Assembly: GCA_013399305.1 (NCBI GenBank)
Contig: VXAI01000627.1
Location: 21,053 to 85,052 of the forward strand
Length of the DNA stretch: 64,000 bases
Reading direction: 5' to 3'
Source of the DNA: Rostratula benghalensis
Taxonomy: Eukaryota; Chordata; Aves; Charadriiformes; Rostratulidae
Shown here piece by piece: positions 54,683 through 64,000 of this stretch. The notes under the pieces were generated by a model. The model searched no databases and had not been told where the DNA came from. It saw nothing but the letters and a program-made list of their open reading frames with translations. Position numbers and translations under genes: made by a program. The stretch's first letter is position 1; every line of letters begins with the position of its first letter.

Positions 54683-55765
54683 CTGCAGAGGAGAACAGAA
54701 ACCACATTGTCTGAGCCATTCCTAAAACTTTCGGTAAGAAAGCAAAGTATTGATAGCTTTACATTAAAAAAACCTGTATTTCAAGATGAGAAGCACATAA
54801 CTTCTTACACATATTATACCATCAGAAATAAGTTAATCCATGTTTCCAATACTTCCCTTTGTAAAACTGTAAGGTTTCTTGTACACTTACACTAGGATAA
54901 TGCTTTGACAATAAAACCTGCAAACCCCAAGTTTTAACTGCTATAACTTTGATGTCTAGGCCCTCCAGTCTCCCACAACACAGACAGTGCCCCTCCTGCC
55001 CTGCGCTACCAGGTCAGTTATCTGCCCTCACCCTTCCTACCCTGCGTGCACCTTTTCACACGGTGTGAAACCACATCCTCGTGCAACATGCATTCTTTCA
55101 CCCTACCAGTGCCTTCTAGAAACATCTTTTCGCCACGCTAGGCTTCTCAAACATCAGTGTGTAGAAAAAACAAACACAACCAAACATGAACAACCAAATT
55201 ACTAATCCAAAAATAGCTTAATTGTTAACATTGGGTTCAGTTTTCCATGCCATTACTTCACTCAATCTAGGAAAAAACTGCTCAGGATGTGTACAATAAG
55301 CACATTCTTTCATGTATTTTTAATAGAGACTACATAGTATTCAGTGTGTATCTAGAACATAAAAACATCCTTTTAGAAAGTTTTTATGCCCCAGGTTCTT
55401 TGTGTATGTGCATCCGCCTTGTCCTGAAAGTTCAGCAAAAAGTCTAGCAGACCTTTATAAAAAATAAGTTAGGAAACAGGAATGCATACACAAAGGTAGT
55501 ATGACTCTTCTGACAACTTATTAGTAGCTTTCTCATTCACAAGATATTTCTCTTACTCTGGAACTATGCTTACTATGTTTGGGGGTTTTTTAACTACAGG
55601 AAGCATTTCCAGGCGTGTGAGATTTAGGTGTCTGGTACTTTTGAGTACTCTATGAATTTTATCAGCCTCTACCATAACTATAAACAAACAGCTTGAAATA
55701 CAACTAAATAAATTAAAAATAATTTTAAAAAAAATTACATATAGGATACTCTCATTAATTCTTAC
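54683..55765 (-). other. MTMR12: MTMR12 intron
   Basis: About 1.1 kb with donor GTAAGAAT and acceptor CTCTGCAG. A pyrimidine-rich, C-rich patch at about 54955-55140 is unassigned. Confidence 0.85.
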
Positions 55766-55836
55766 CTATAAGGAGAACGTTTGTATGCTGTCTTTCCAGA
55801 CACTCAGCAACTTCTATTGCTTTCTTCAAGACTCGC
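55766..55836 (-). CDS. MTMR12: MTMR12 internal coding exon (23 codons)
   Basis: This short 71-bp exon encodes RVLKKAIEVAECLERQHTNV and LLI, with one base of a split codon at each end. The first base completes the Arg codon begun by the upstream exon. The last base begins the Glu codon that takes the place of the catalytic Cys in active relatives. The acceptor is ACCGCAACAG and the donor is GTAAGA. The helix-rich wording (LKKAIE, ECLE, NVLL) matches the segment just before the P-loop in MTMR10/11/12. Confidence 0.92.
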
Positions 55837-57342
55837 CTGTTGCGGTACAGGAAAAAATAAGTGAATATTTTCATAGCATTTTTATGATTAAGTTTCTTAC
55901 ATTAGTTTCCCCTAAAAGGGGTTAGGATGTCATACTACTGAAACTTGACTGGTGATTTAAAACAACAAAACCCATGCTCAACTTGTGTAAATGAAGAACT
56001 GTTTAGCCTCAAGAGCAAACTTTCAAGAGAAATCTTTGCGTGGCCACTGGTCATGCATTTCCAGTAGTTACCTTTGTACATTTGTAATACAATACTTCAT
56101 TCTGGATCAATAGTAGCTTGATAGCTATACACACACTACACACTAAAGTATTAGAGTTTCTAAGAGCCAAATCTTTATCCTGGAAAGCACCAACATCACC
56201 ACACTTTATGTTCTAGCCTACTACATACTGCATTTCTCCCATAATCTGGTTTAAAGCGGCAGAGGGAGGATCAGCAATCAGAGCTGGTAAACATGCAGAC
56301 AAAATTATTTTTGAGATAAACATTACACAAGGAAGAGAGAGTGGAATTAAAGATCACATAAAACCAGACATAACATCAGTTTCTAGACCTAACTCTTCAT
56401 GAAGCCAGTGACTGTCAGCAAAAGTTTGCATACAAATTAGGATTGTTGCAACTGCTTAGGTCACTAGTAGAAGCTGATAGCTTACTGCGTTAAGCATGGA
56501 GTTGTCAGATTCTTTGTTCTAGCACCTGGAATAGCTGCAAAGATGTTCCTACTAACTGCAAGAGCCAAGAACAGACTGATCCAGGAAGAACTGGATCAAA
56601 GTACAGAAATGACCAGACTCAAACCAACATAAGGACAAGAACTTGGGCTGCCATTTACTTTAAACTACTTGTGATGTTGGATATATCAATGCACTTCTCA
56701 ACACACAGTCTTCATTAGAACCTCCCATTCAACATACTTTGAAATTCTGGGTTGAGGAATGAATAATTATCAAGAATGCAAGATGACTGCAAAAGCACTT
56801 CACGGTAACAAGCTGATCACAGAACAGATTGGCAGACAGAGCTAGCAAAAAGTAACACTGAAAACAAGCCAGACTCCTCAACATTCCACTATAACAAGCC
56901 TTAAGTTAGCCAACACCATTCCAACACTTACTGTGGACTGCTGAGAGAAGAAAAAAGAACTTGAGGAACAATCAGGAGAGGAAGGGGACAAAACTGAGAA
57001 CAACTAATGGTGGGCTAATATCTTGAATACTGCAGTTCATCCCGTCCTAAAGGATATTACAGAAGTAGAGAGTACAGAGAAGAACGGCAAGGCTCGTCAG
57101 AGACACGGAATAGGTTTCATGCAAGAAACAAACAGGATTCTTCTACAAGTCTGCACTGTAAAAATACTGTCTCAAGTTGTAGATATAGAATACATATATA
57201 TATGGGACCATAAGTTCTGTTTTCATTTTCTTTCGTACCAGAGGTGAAGAATGTCATCATATTTCAAGAAACTAGCTAGGAAACCCACTACAAATGCATT
57301 TAACAACAATTTGAAACCCAGAAAGTTACAGGTGTAGCAAAC
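55837..57342 (-). other. MTMR12: MTMR12 intron
   Basis: About 1.5 kb with a donor reading GTTTGC, a GT donor with a weak +3 to +5 match, and acceptor ACCGCAACAG. No repeat family recognised. Confidence 0.8.
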
Positions 57343-57421
57343 CTGATTATCTCCAGCCAGTTCGTGCTCTCAAGTAATGAAAACCATTTCACATCAGTTG
57401 CCCAGAAGTCTGAACTATTAT
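57343..57421 (-). CDS. MTMR12: MTMR12 internal coding exon (25 codons)
   Basis: This 79-bp exon encodes NSSDFWATDVKWFSLLESTN and WLEII plus split codons at both ends (Asp at the start, Arg at the end). FW.TD.KWFSLLEST.WL is characteristic of MTMR10/11/12. The acceptor is TTTTTGCAG. The donor is GTTTGC, which is weak but the only one that keeps frame with the next exon. Confidence 0.93.
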
Positions 57422-59341
57422 CTGCAAAAACACCAGAACAAAAAAACTGGTTTGCTCACATGCATGTAGTATTATTTAACAGCCATCCATTGTATTACTC
57501 TTCAGTTATGAATTGTTATAAAACAACTTATAGTAAGGAGCCAGTAAACTGTAATCACTGTTGACGACAACACCCTATAACTGAGGAAGTGAAGCAGTCC
57601 TACAAACACCAGCTAAGTTTTATAGCATGATGTAGATTCACATCAGCCAAACAGTAAATAAATCTGTGGACAAAATGGGAAAAGCAACAGAGTTTCATCA
57701 AAGGTGATGGTTCTGCAAAGTTCCAGTAGCCTTGACTCTAAAGTATGATCTGTATAAAGCTTAACGTAATGAGGTTGGGTTTTGAAATTCATTACCATCG
57801 GAGCCAGAAACACAAATGGGTTTTAGAAAGAGGTTACACAAATTTATGGCATGTAAGGCTATCTCAAAAAGGTTTTAAGAAGTTTTCACTACAAGTGAAT
57901 AAGCATTAAAATACATCAAAAAGGGAATAGCTGAGAAACTTTGAGGCCAATAACACAAAGTCCTTAAACTCTTAATTTTCATTAGGATTTTCGTAGCTTT
58001 TAAAATCCAATGTGAAGTGCTATTGCTTTTATTTCTATCAAAACCAGTATTCAGAAACTGGAAAGCTGATGTTGTCAATTAAAAACAGAATAGATTACCT
58101 TTCCTGCATAAGAGACAAACCTTCAAGCTCAAGTTCTACTGTGGAGAAACAACTGAGATAAACCACATTTCCCTCCTTCCCTACACCCCCCAATAGCTTC
58201 AATTCTGCATCTTTCTGTATAACTTCTTTTCATAGAATCATACAATATTTTGGGTTGGAAGGGATCTTTAAAGGTCATCTACTCCAATCGCCTGCAATGA
58301 GCAGGAACATCTTCAACTGGATCAGATTGCTCAAAACCTTGTCCAACCTGACCTGGAATGTTTCCAGGGATGGTGCATCTACCACTTCTCTAGTCAACGT
58401 GGGCCAGTCTTTCACCACCCTCAGTGTAAAAATTCTCTTGCTTCTATCTGGTCTCAACCTTCCCTCCTTTAGTTTAAAGCCATTACCCCTTGTTGTACCG
58501 CTATAGACCCTGCTAAAAAGTTTATCCCCATCTTTCCTGTAGGCCCCTACTAAGTACTGGAAGGCTACTCTAAGGTCTCCCTGGAACCTTCTTTTCTCCA
58601 GTCTGAACAATCTGAACTTTTCAGCCTGTCCTCACAGGACAGGCGTTCCAGCACTTCCGTGGCCTCCTCTAGACCTGCTCCAACAGCGCCTTCCTGACCC
58701 CATTCCTACACAACTGGGCAGTGCCCCTATAGCCCCTCCAGGATACCTGTCCCAGCATTTCCTTCCTGTCCTGTAGTTTGACCAGAAGGTCTCAACTCAA
58801 CCATGCTGGTCTCTTGCCTCGTGTTCCTTATTTCTTACACCTGGGGATCCAGAGCTCTTGTGCTCTGTGAAAAGCATCCTTAAAGATTGGCCAGCCCAGT
58901 TCTGCTCCTTGGGGGCAGTTTTCCCAGGGGTCCCATTGACTAACTCCTGGAACAGCTAGAATTTTGCTTTCCTAAAATGCAATCCAACCAAGTCTTAAAA
59001 AAAAAACTTAACATTGAATTCCAATGGACCACAGAACACTGAAAAATCTCTAGTGCATTACAACTAGCATTTAAACTCTATAGTCACTCTCTTTAAAAGT
59101 CATTTCAGATACTGTGACTGCTTAGCAAGAGGTAGTACGTGTAAGAACTACAGATCTCCACTAACATGCCAGTCATAAACACAGTCTTAAGTTACATGTC
59201 TAAAAGTCTGCTCTCAACCAACATCAAAAGCAAGACACCCATCAAGATAAGGACTGCATTCGTGAGACATAAACCAGCATTGTTATCCTTGGCATCGCAG
59301 TCACTTCGAAGACAAGAGACTGCTTTTACAGTTTGACTTAC
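57422..59341 (-). other. MTMR12: MTMR12 intron with CR1 insertion
   Basis: About 1.9 kb with donor GTAAGTC and acceptor TTTTTGCAG. It carries an old CR1 at 58231-58994 in the same orientation as the gene. Confidence 0.85.
58231..58994 (-). mobile_element. Old CR1 LINE with internal deletion
   Basis: The left end has the reverse-complement CR1 tail (CATAGAATCATACAATATTT, then GGGTTGGAAGGGATC). A 111-codon minus-strand frame (58610-58275) reads the last part of ORF2. After about 58760 the text jumps to an ORF2 region that lies much further upstream in intact CR1 (TTGACTAACTCCTGG and neighbours), so the middle has been lost. It is older and more diverged than the other copies. Confidence 0.8.
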
Positions 59342-59466
59342 CTATCAAAAAGAGCTGTTTAAATCTTGTGTATGCAATCTGGATATCCTGCAGAGATGGA
59401 AGGCTGCTTGACAAGTCGTCCGTCTTCAGGAGTTCATAGGGAGCTTTGCTAATTGTCTTATAGATT
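59342..59466 (-). CDS. MTMR12: MTMR12 internal coding exon (41 codons)
   Basis: The translation begins IYKTISKAPYELLKTDDLSS and ends DIQIAYTRFKQLFLI, matching the human LDG-IYKT...KQLFLI-DN segment. The first base completes a Gly codon with the preceding exon, and the last base starts an Asp codon with the next. The acceptor is TTTGATTTAG and the donor is GTAAGTC. Intact. Confidence 0.95.
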
Positions 59467-60303
59467 CTAAATCAAACCATCAAGAGATTAAAGCCTTCTG
59501 CTTTTTAAGTCAAATAATGCACCAACCACTATCACTGAAGACAAAGTCAATAGGCATCGTTTGGGAAACAGCTGTAAGACCAAAAGATATACACCCTGGA
59601 AAGCTGACGGCCTCCACGAAAACTTGCCTACAAGCTTATGAAAAGTGTTGCTGCTCTTAACTGATATGCCAGTAAAATGATACCCATGCACATTTGTGCA
59701 GTTATGAATATTACAAACACTAGCTGATTTTTACTACTGTTTATTTAGTCTTGTCTTCTCTAGACACAACAACATTACTTTACTAGCAGACTTATTCAGA
59801 GGTGCATCCAGAAAGAAGAGATGGATAGAAATGCCCAAACCTCCCAGCAGACACAATTTTTCTTGACCAACAAAATTACATTTTAGTACCTAGCTGCCAA
59901 GTCTGCTAATGAAACACAGGAGTAAAAGAAGCAGCAATTTGGACTCAAACAAGAGAGCATACCTGCCTTGTAGCTCCCTAAATTTTTCCCTGCTAATATT
60001 TTCACCTAGAGAAAAAAAAATAAATCACAAGACAGATGAAGGTTCAGTTTGGACCCAGAACACCCTTTGCCATGCAGCCTCCAGAGCTCAGAGGAGTATC
60101 AGCTTAGTAAATACCTCTGTAGTCATGCTGACTTTTTATTGTCAGAATTTGTGAAAACCTGTTCTGCTTCGTATTTCAGACATGAAACCTTGTGGGCACT
60201 TGCCCAGACAGGACAGAGTACGTTGTTTCCCATAAGCTGTAGCACAGAAGCCTGCTTTAAGTAGGGCAGAAAGGGTAGAAAGGCTTGAAAGTAAAAAGGC
60301 TTT

Positions 60304-61126
60304 GCAGAGAAATCTGGACAGGCTGGATTGTTGGGCCAAGGCCAATGGGATGAGTTTGAATAAAGCCAAGTGCTGAGTCCTGCACTTGGGTCACAACAAC
60401 CCCATGCAGCGCTACAGGCTTGGGGAAGAGTGGCTGGAGAGCTGCCTGGTGGAAAAGGACCTGGTGGTATTGGTTGACAGCTGGTTCAACATGAGCCAGC
60501 AGTGTGCCCAGGTGGCCAACAGCATCCTGGCCTGTATCAGGAACAGCGTGGTGAGTAGGACTTGGGAGGTGATCGTCCCTCCCTACTTGGCACTGGTGAG
60601 GCCCCATCTTGAGTACTGTACAGTTTTGGGCCACTCACCACAAAAAAAAAAACAAACCAACCAACAAAAGACATTGAGGTGCTAGAACAGGTCCAGAGAA
60701 GGGCAATGAAGCTGGTGAGGGGTCTGGAGAGCAAGCCTTACACAGAGAGGCTGAGGGAGCTGGGGTTGTTCAGACTGGAGAAGAGGAGGCTAAGGGGAGA
60801 CCTTATCGCTCTCTACAACTACCTGAAAGGGGGATGTAGGCAGGAGGGGTTTGGTATCTTTTCCCAAGTCACAGGCAACAGGACATGAGGCAATGGCCTT
60901 AAGTTGCATCAGGGGAAATTCAGATTGGGTATCAGAAAACACTGCCAGGGTTATTAAACATTGGAATGGGCTGCCCAGGGAACTGGTTGAGGCACCACCC
61001 CTGGAGGTATTTAAAAGGTGGATTGACGTGGTTTAGTGATGGGTTGTTGTTTTTTATCAGTTAGGTTGATGGTCGGACCAGATGATCCCAAAGGTCCCTT
61101 CCAACCAAAACATTTCTATCATTCTA
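60304..61126 (+). mobile_element. CR1 LINE, about 820 bp, with internal A-rich expansion
   Basis: The copy starts GCAGAGAAATCTGGACAGGC and ends GATCCCAAAGGTCCCTTCCA and a short tail. It contains the C-terminal ORF2 region in broken frames (LGVLVDS-like text at about 60460-60500; [14 protein letters not shown] at about 60790-60830). An A-rich expansion with ACCAACCAAC at about 60640-60668 replaces the usual text before the ACATTGAGGTGCT phrase. It lies antisense to MTMR12 and belongs to the same subfamily as the copy at 46421. Confidence 0.9.
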
Positions 61127-61833
61127 AGTGAGGAGTCCACATCAGAAATGCAGGTTAGCAGACCTACTGGAAGAAGCATCAGATAAGACAACTGAGGGAA
61201 AGCAGTTATTTGCCAGTTACAGTACTTCTTCCAAATTGAGGTAAACAATTTGTATTGTTTAATTTTTTTAAATTAAAGCTTTTTAAATAAAAGAAGCCAT
61301 TAAACATCTGCTGTGTGTTTGAGTTCAGACTACTGTTATGTTAACACAACCTTATGGACAGTTTGTAGATGTATTTTTAAATATTAGTGGTTAACCACCA
61401 GTACCCTATAGCAAAGAAAATCACCCATATTGCCCCAAGTTCAGATGGCTCAAGACAAGGGATCAAAATATCAGTTGACACCTTGTTACAGCTTACTGCT
61501 AGTTTTACTTACTTTCACATTATGAAACAGCATTAAAAAGTGCTGGAAGTCATGTAAACTTCCCCATTTCAAGAGAAAAAACACTAGAGAATCTGCAGGA
61601 AGGATCAAAAGCCTTTCCTGTGCAAGTATGACTAATTTTAAAAACAAAAGAGGTTTTAAGCGCATAAGCAAGGTATTTTTTATTAGTTCTGTGTGAGTTA
61701 CAGGTTCTCTATCTACAAGTAGAGGAGGAGCTAGTGGTGAAGCAGCACAATATGTACACATGAGCCTGGCCTAGCAGGTTGGTGGTAGGAGAAAGAGTTC
61801 TCACCAGCATGTCCATCAGCTTAAAAAAAAGCC

Positions 61834-61888
61834 AAGAGAAAAAAAAGAAAAAAAAAAAAAGAAGAAAAAAAAAAAGAAAAGCAAGAAG
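61834..61888 (+). repeat. Polypurine A/G tract
   Basis: About 55 bp of pure A and G in runs of A broken by single G. On the MTMR12 strand this is a long polypyrimidine tract inside the intron. Confidence 0.9.
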
Positions 61889-62509
61889 TCATTGCTGTAA
61901 CTCTTAGCCAGGCAGCTGTGCCCTTCTCCGTATGTTAACTTTGGCATTTTTCAGACTGCTGAGGTAATTCAGCTCACTACCTCAGCTGAAACAAAGGGCT
62001 GTCTGCTGTCACACCTGAAAGCAGTTGTAACGAGCTGCTAGATTCTCTCAGTCATTTTTGGTCACTTCAGGAAAAGTTATTTAAGACGACAAATCTAGTT
62101 CTGAGAAGACAGAAGAGTTCAGAGAGATTTAAAACTCAGCTTGCAGATTTATCTTTAGAGATGGAAAACGCTATTAAGCCCACCAGCTGATGACATGCTA
62201 ACTGTACTTCAGGCCTACAGGCTTTGGTGCTGCTTTATTCAATGACAAGCCACAGTTTGTGCAGAGATTCGCTGAGATACACATATATACAGGAACACCC
62301 GCAAATAAGCCTTCAGTGATGTTACAGTCCTGCACAACTGACCAATGTGGTTAGGCCAAGGGCTTGAATCCATTCCACTAGAGGAAACTACGTTTAGATC
62401 TAGAACTTGTTTCCTGATGCGTGCAAGCTTAAAGATACAGCATATATGGAAAAAGAGAAGCAAGGTCCATACCAAGCAAAGTGTTGTGGACAGAATAGCT
62501 ATTACTGAC

Positions 62510-62616
62510 CCATCCAAGAAGGCTTTTTGTGTTTGTGAAGTGCTGTCATCCTGTTCTTTGGGAAATGCAGACATTTTGAGAAGAGCAGCACCATTATGGC
62601 AAGACCAACACCAAAT
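62510..62616 (-). CDS. MTMR12: MTMR12 internal coding exon (35 codons), most upstream one found
   Basis: The translation begins IWCWSCHNGAALLKMSAFPK and ends EQDDSTSQTQKAFLD, plus two bases (GG) of a Gly codon completed by the exon at 59466. WCWSCHNG.ALL.MS..PKEQDD is a hallmark of MTMR12. Active myotubularins have a related (P/V)WCW.H..G block here. The acceptor is TTTCTGCAG and the donor is GTCAGT. The eight exons found account for about 486 of the roughly 747 residues in human, so the N-terminal third (including the PH-GRAM domain) lies beyond 62616, probably mostly outside the window. Confidence 0.95.
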
Positions 62617-64000
62617 CTGCAGAAAGACATTTACCAGGTGATAAAAGTTGGTAAACTGTCCCATATGAAGTATCTCCTTAAGTGACTGAGTGATTACAAG
62701 AAATTTCTCCATGCTGTGCTTTATTCAATTTTTGGTGCATTCCATGAACCCACCAGCAGAAGCAAACTTCTACATCTGCACCAAAACTACATGCCAGAAC
62801 ACACTGTGTTACCACTTGCAAGTTTAAGTCAAGTTTCATACAGGCACAAGGAAATATAAAATGTCAGATTATATCAGAACATTACTTTCTCAATGGATAA
62901 AAGAAAAATTGGTCAAAATGTCTACGGCCATATTAAGTTGGAAGATGTGCCACAGCAAGATGGCTCTTGTAACTCACAAATATTATCCATCAGTTTCTTC
63001 AGAGTAGTGGGTTTTTACAGTTCAGCCTTGAGATAACTCACAGCAGATACACTGCTGTGTCTCTCCATGTGCGCTACACAAAGGGTCATCTAGGCATTTG
63101 AAATAAGACATTAAACAAGAACTCCACAACTAAATCAGACTGCATAGTTAGCAGGCATTCTTTGTAACAAGTCTGTCCTCAAAGCTTCTTCACACTTAAT
63201 TTCTTGACTCACACCTACTGCTCGATTCTCTCAAGCTGATCTCCAAACCTGCTTTGAACCTAGGAGTCAGAATCATTTTCATCAGGAATATTACAGAAGT
63301 CAAATCAGGAAGTTACAGTTGTGCTGTCACTTTACATTAGCCAAGAGGTGCACCAACGAAGGATGCAGAAACCTCACAATCATCAAGAATGGGAAAAGCG
63401 ACTACATTGTCCTTTCACTGCCATCTCAAACTGATTTAATATGGTCAAGCTATTTTGACAATAGCTTCCCAAAATGCATTTGGAAATAATTACAAGAGTC
63501 CCATAAATTGCATCTTGCATTGATCGTTCAGAGGCCTAAATTTAAAAAAAATTAAAAAAATCACTTTTGATTCTGTGTAGCATCCACAGTAATTTGTCTG
63601 GTTCACTATCTGAGAAAAAGTGAACCGAACTATTTTGAACTTCACTATCTGAAAGGACCACTTGACATCGCTGTCTTCTCCATAGACTCATTAATTTAAG
63701 AGCATGAAGTAAATATGGGGGTTTTTGGCAAACTTGACAGTCATGCAGCAACTAAGATAAGGCCTCGTAAGTGAGGTTCCATTGCTCCCTGCTTCCATCT
63801 ACTCTGTCTTACTGATTATTAAATTGTGGTACGAGGTAGAAAGCCAAATCCAGCTTGCTACAGGGAACAAAACATTATCTTCATTTTCTGTTCAGAATAT
63901 TTGAACTAGTTTTTCAGCAAGGGCATTTAGCTTTGTAAAAATGCTGCATCATCACAGCCTTACTACTTACCCATACCCAAGCATTCAATTACATCTGTAC
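62617..64000 (-). other. MTMR12: MTMR12 intron and window edge
   Basis: No coding exon could be assigned with confidence here. A well-formed donor (GTAAGT) stands at about 63970-63965 on the minus strand after a short open stretch. However, the phase 0 frame required by the exon at 62616 contains a stop in the bases just before it, so it is not called. No repeat family is recognised. Confidence 0.6.

Larger units (their letters stand above)
59467..62509 (-). other. MTMR12: MTMR12 intron with CR1 and a candidate cryptic exon
   Basis: About 3.0 kb with donor GTCAGT and acceptor TTTGATTTAG. It holds a CR1 copy in antisense orientation (60304-61126), a polypurine tract (61834-61888) and a 43-bp exon-like block (59963-60005, see findings). 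Confidence 0.85.

Noticed and set aside
59963..60005. Block with good splice sites taken at first as an MTMR12 coding exon
   Set aside because: The donor before it leaves two bases while this block needs one, so inclusion gives an immediate stop. The direct junction (Asp-Gly-Ile-Tyr) matches the family. Kept only as a finding.
62239..62712. 157-codon minus-strand ORF as a single gene
   Set aside because: Only the middle (62510-62616) is a real MTMR12 exon. The rest is intron read-through across both splice sites.
63542..63751. 69-codon minus-strand ORF tested as an MTMR12 exon
   Set aside because: No myotubularin wording, and no acceptor/donor pair in phase with the downstream exon.
63965..64000. 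Possible MTMR12 exon at the right edge (GTAAGT donor)
   Set aside because: The phase 0 frame required by the next exon holds a stop just before the donor, and no family phrase is recognisable in the short piece visible.

Overview
The window reads as vertebrate, specifically bird, DNA. It is AT-rich, has long introns, carries CR1 LINE copies in both orientations and contains two solo LTRs of a type I associate with neoavian birds. It encodes two conserved genes, both on the minus strand: all four coding exons of GOLPH3 (stop at 3440, ATG at 31551) and the last eight recognisable coding exons of MTMR12 (stop at 50886, most upstream exon at 62510-62616). MTMR12 continues past the right edge. This order and orientation match human 5p13. 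That block lies on the chicken Z chromosome, so a Z-linked avian scaffold is the best guess. The species cannot be named from the sequence.

Layout: 1-1954 is downstream flank with an LTR-like TATA/AATAAA module on the minus strand near 60-200. 1955-3439 is the probable GOLPH3 3' UTR. 3440-31551 is the GOLPH3 coding region with introns of 3.2, 5.9 and 18.1 kb that carry CR1 copies, a solo LTR (24211-24735) and simple repeats. 31250-32030 is a CpG island holding exon 1 and the promoter, with GC boxes, a YY1-type site and, on the divergent strand, an early AATAAA. 32060-48590 is intergenic, with one very old CR1, three younger CR1s, an LTR and no gene I recognise. 48590-50885 is the probable MTMR12 3' UTR. 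50886-62616 holds MTMR12 exons separated by introns with two more CR1 insertions.

GOLPH3 encodes a 294-residue PI4P-binding Golgi adaptor, intact across all four exons with phase-consistent splice sites. MTMR12 encodes the inactive myotubularin-family adaptor (3-PAP). Its eight exons join in phase, with one exception: the exon at 54509-54682 has one extra base in a T7 run (sense strand), which shifts the frame. This is either an assembly or sequencing error or a real disabling change.

I did not find a previously undescribed system. The best leads are the MTMR12 frameshift, a well-formed 43-bp cryptic or poison exon in MTMR12, the early antisense polyadenylation signal at the GOLPH3 promoter, and paired palindromic E-boxes in the MTMR12 3' UTR.
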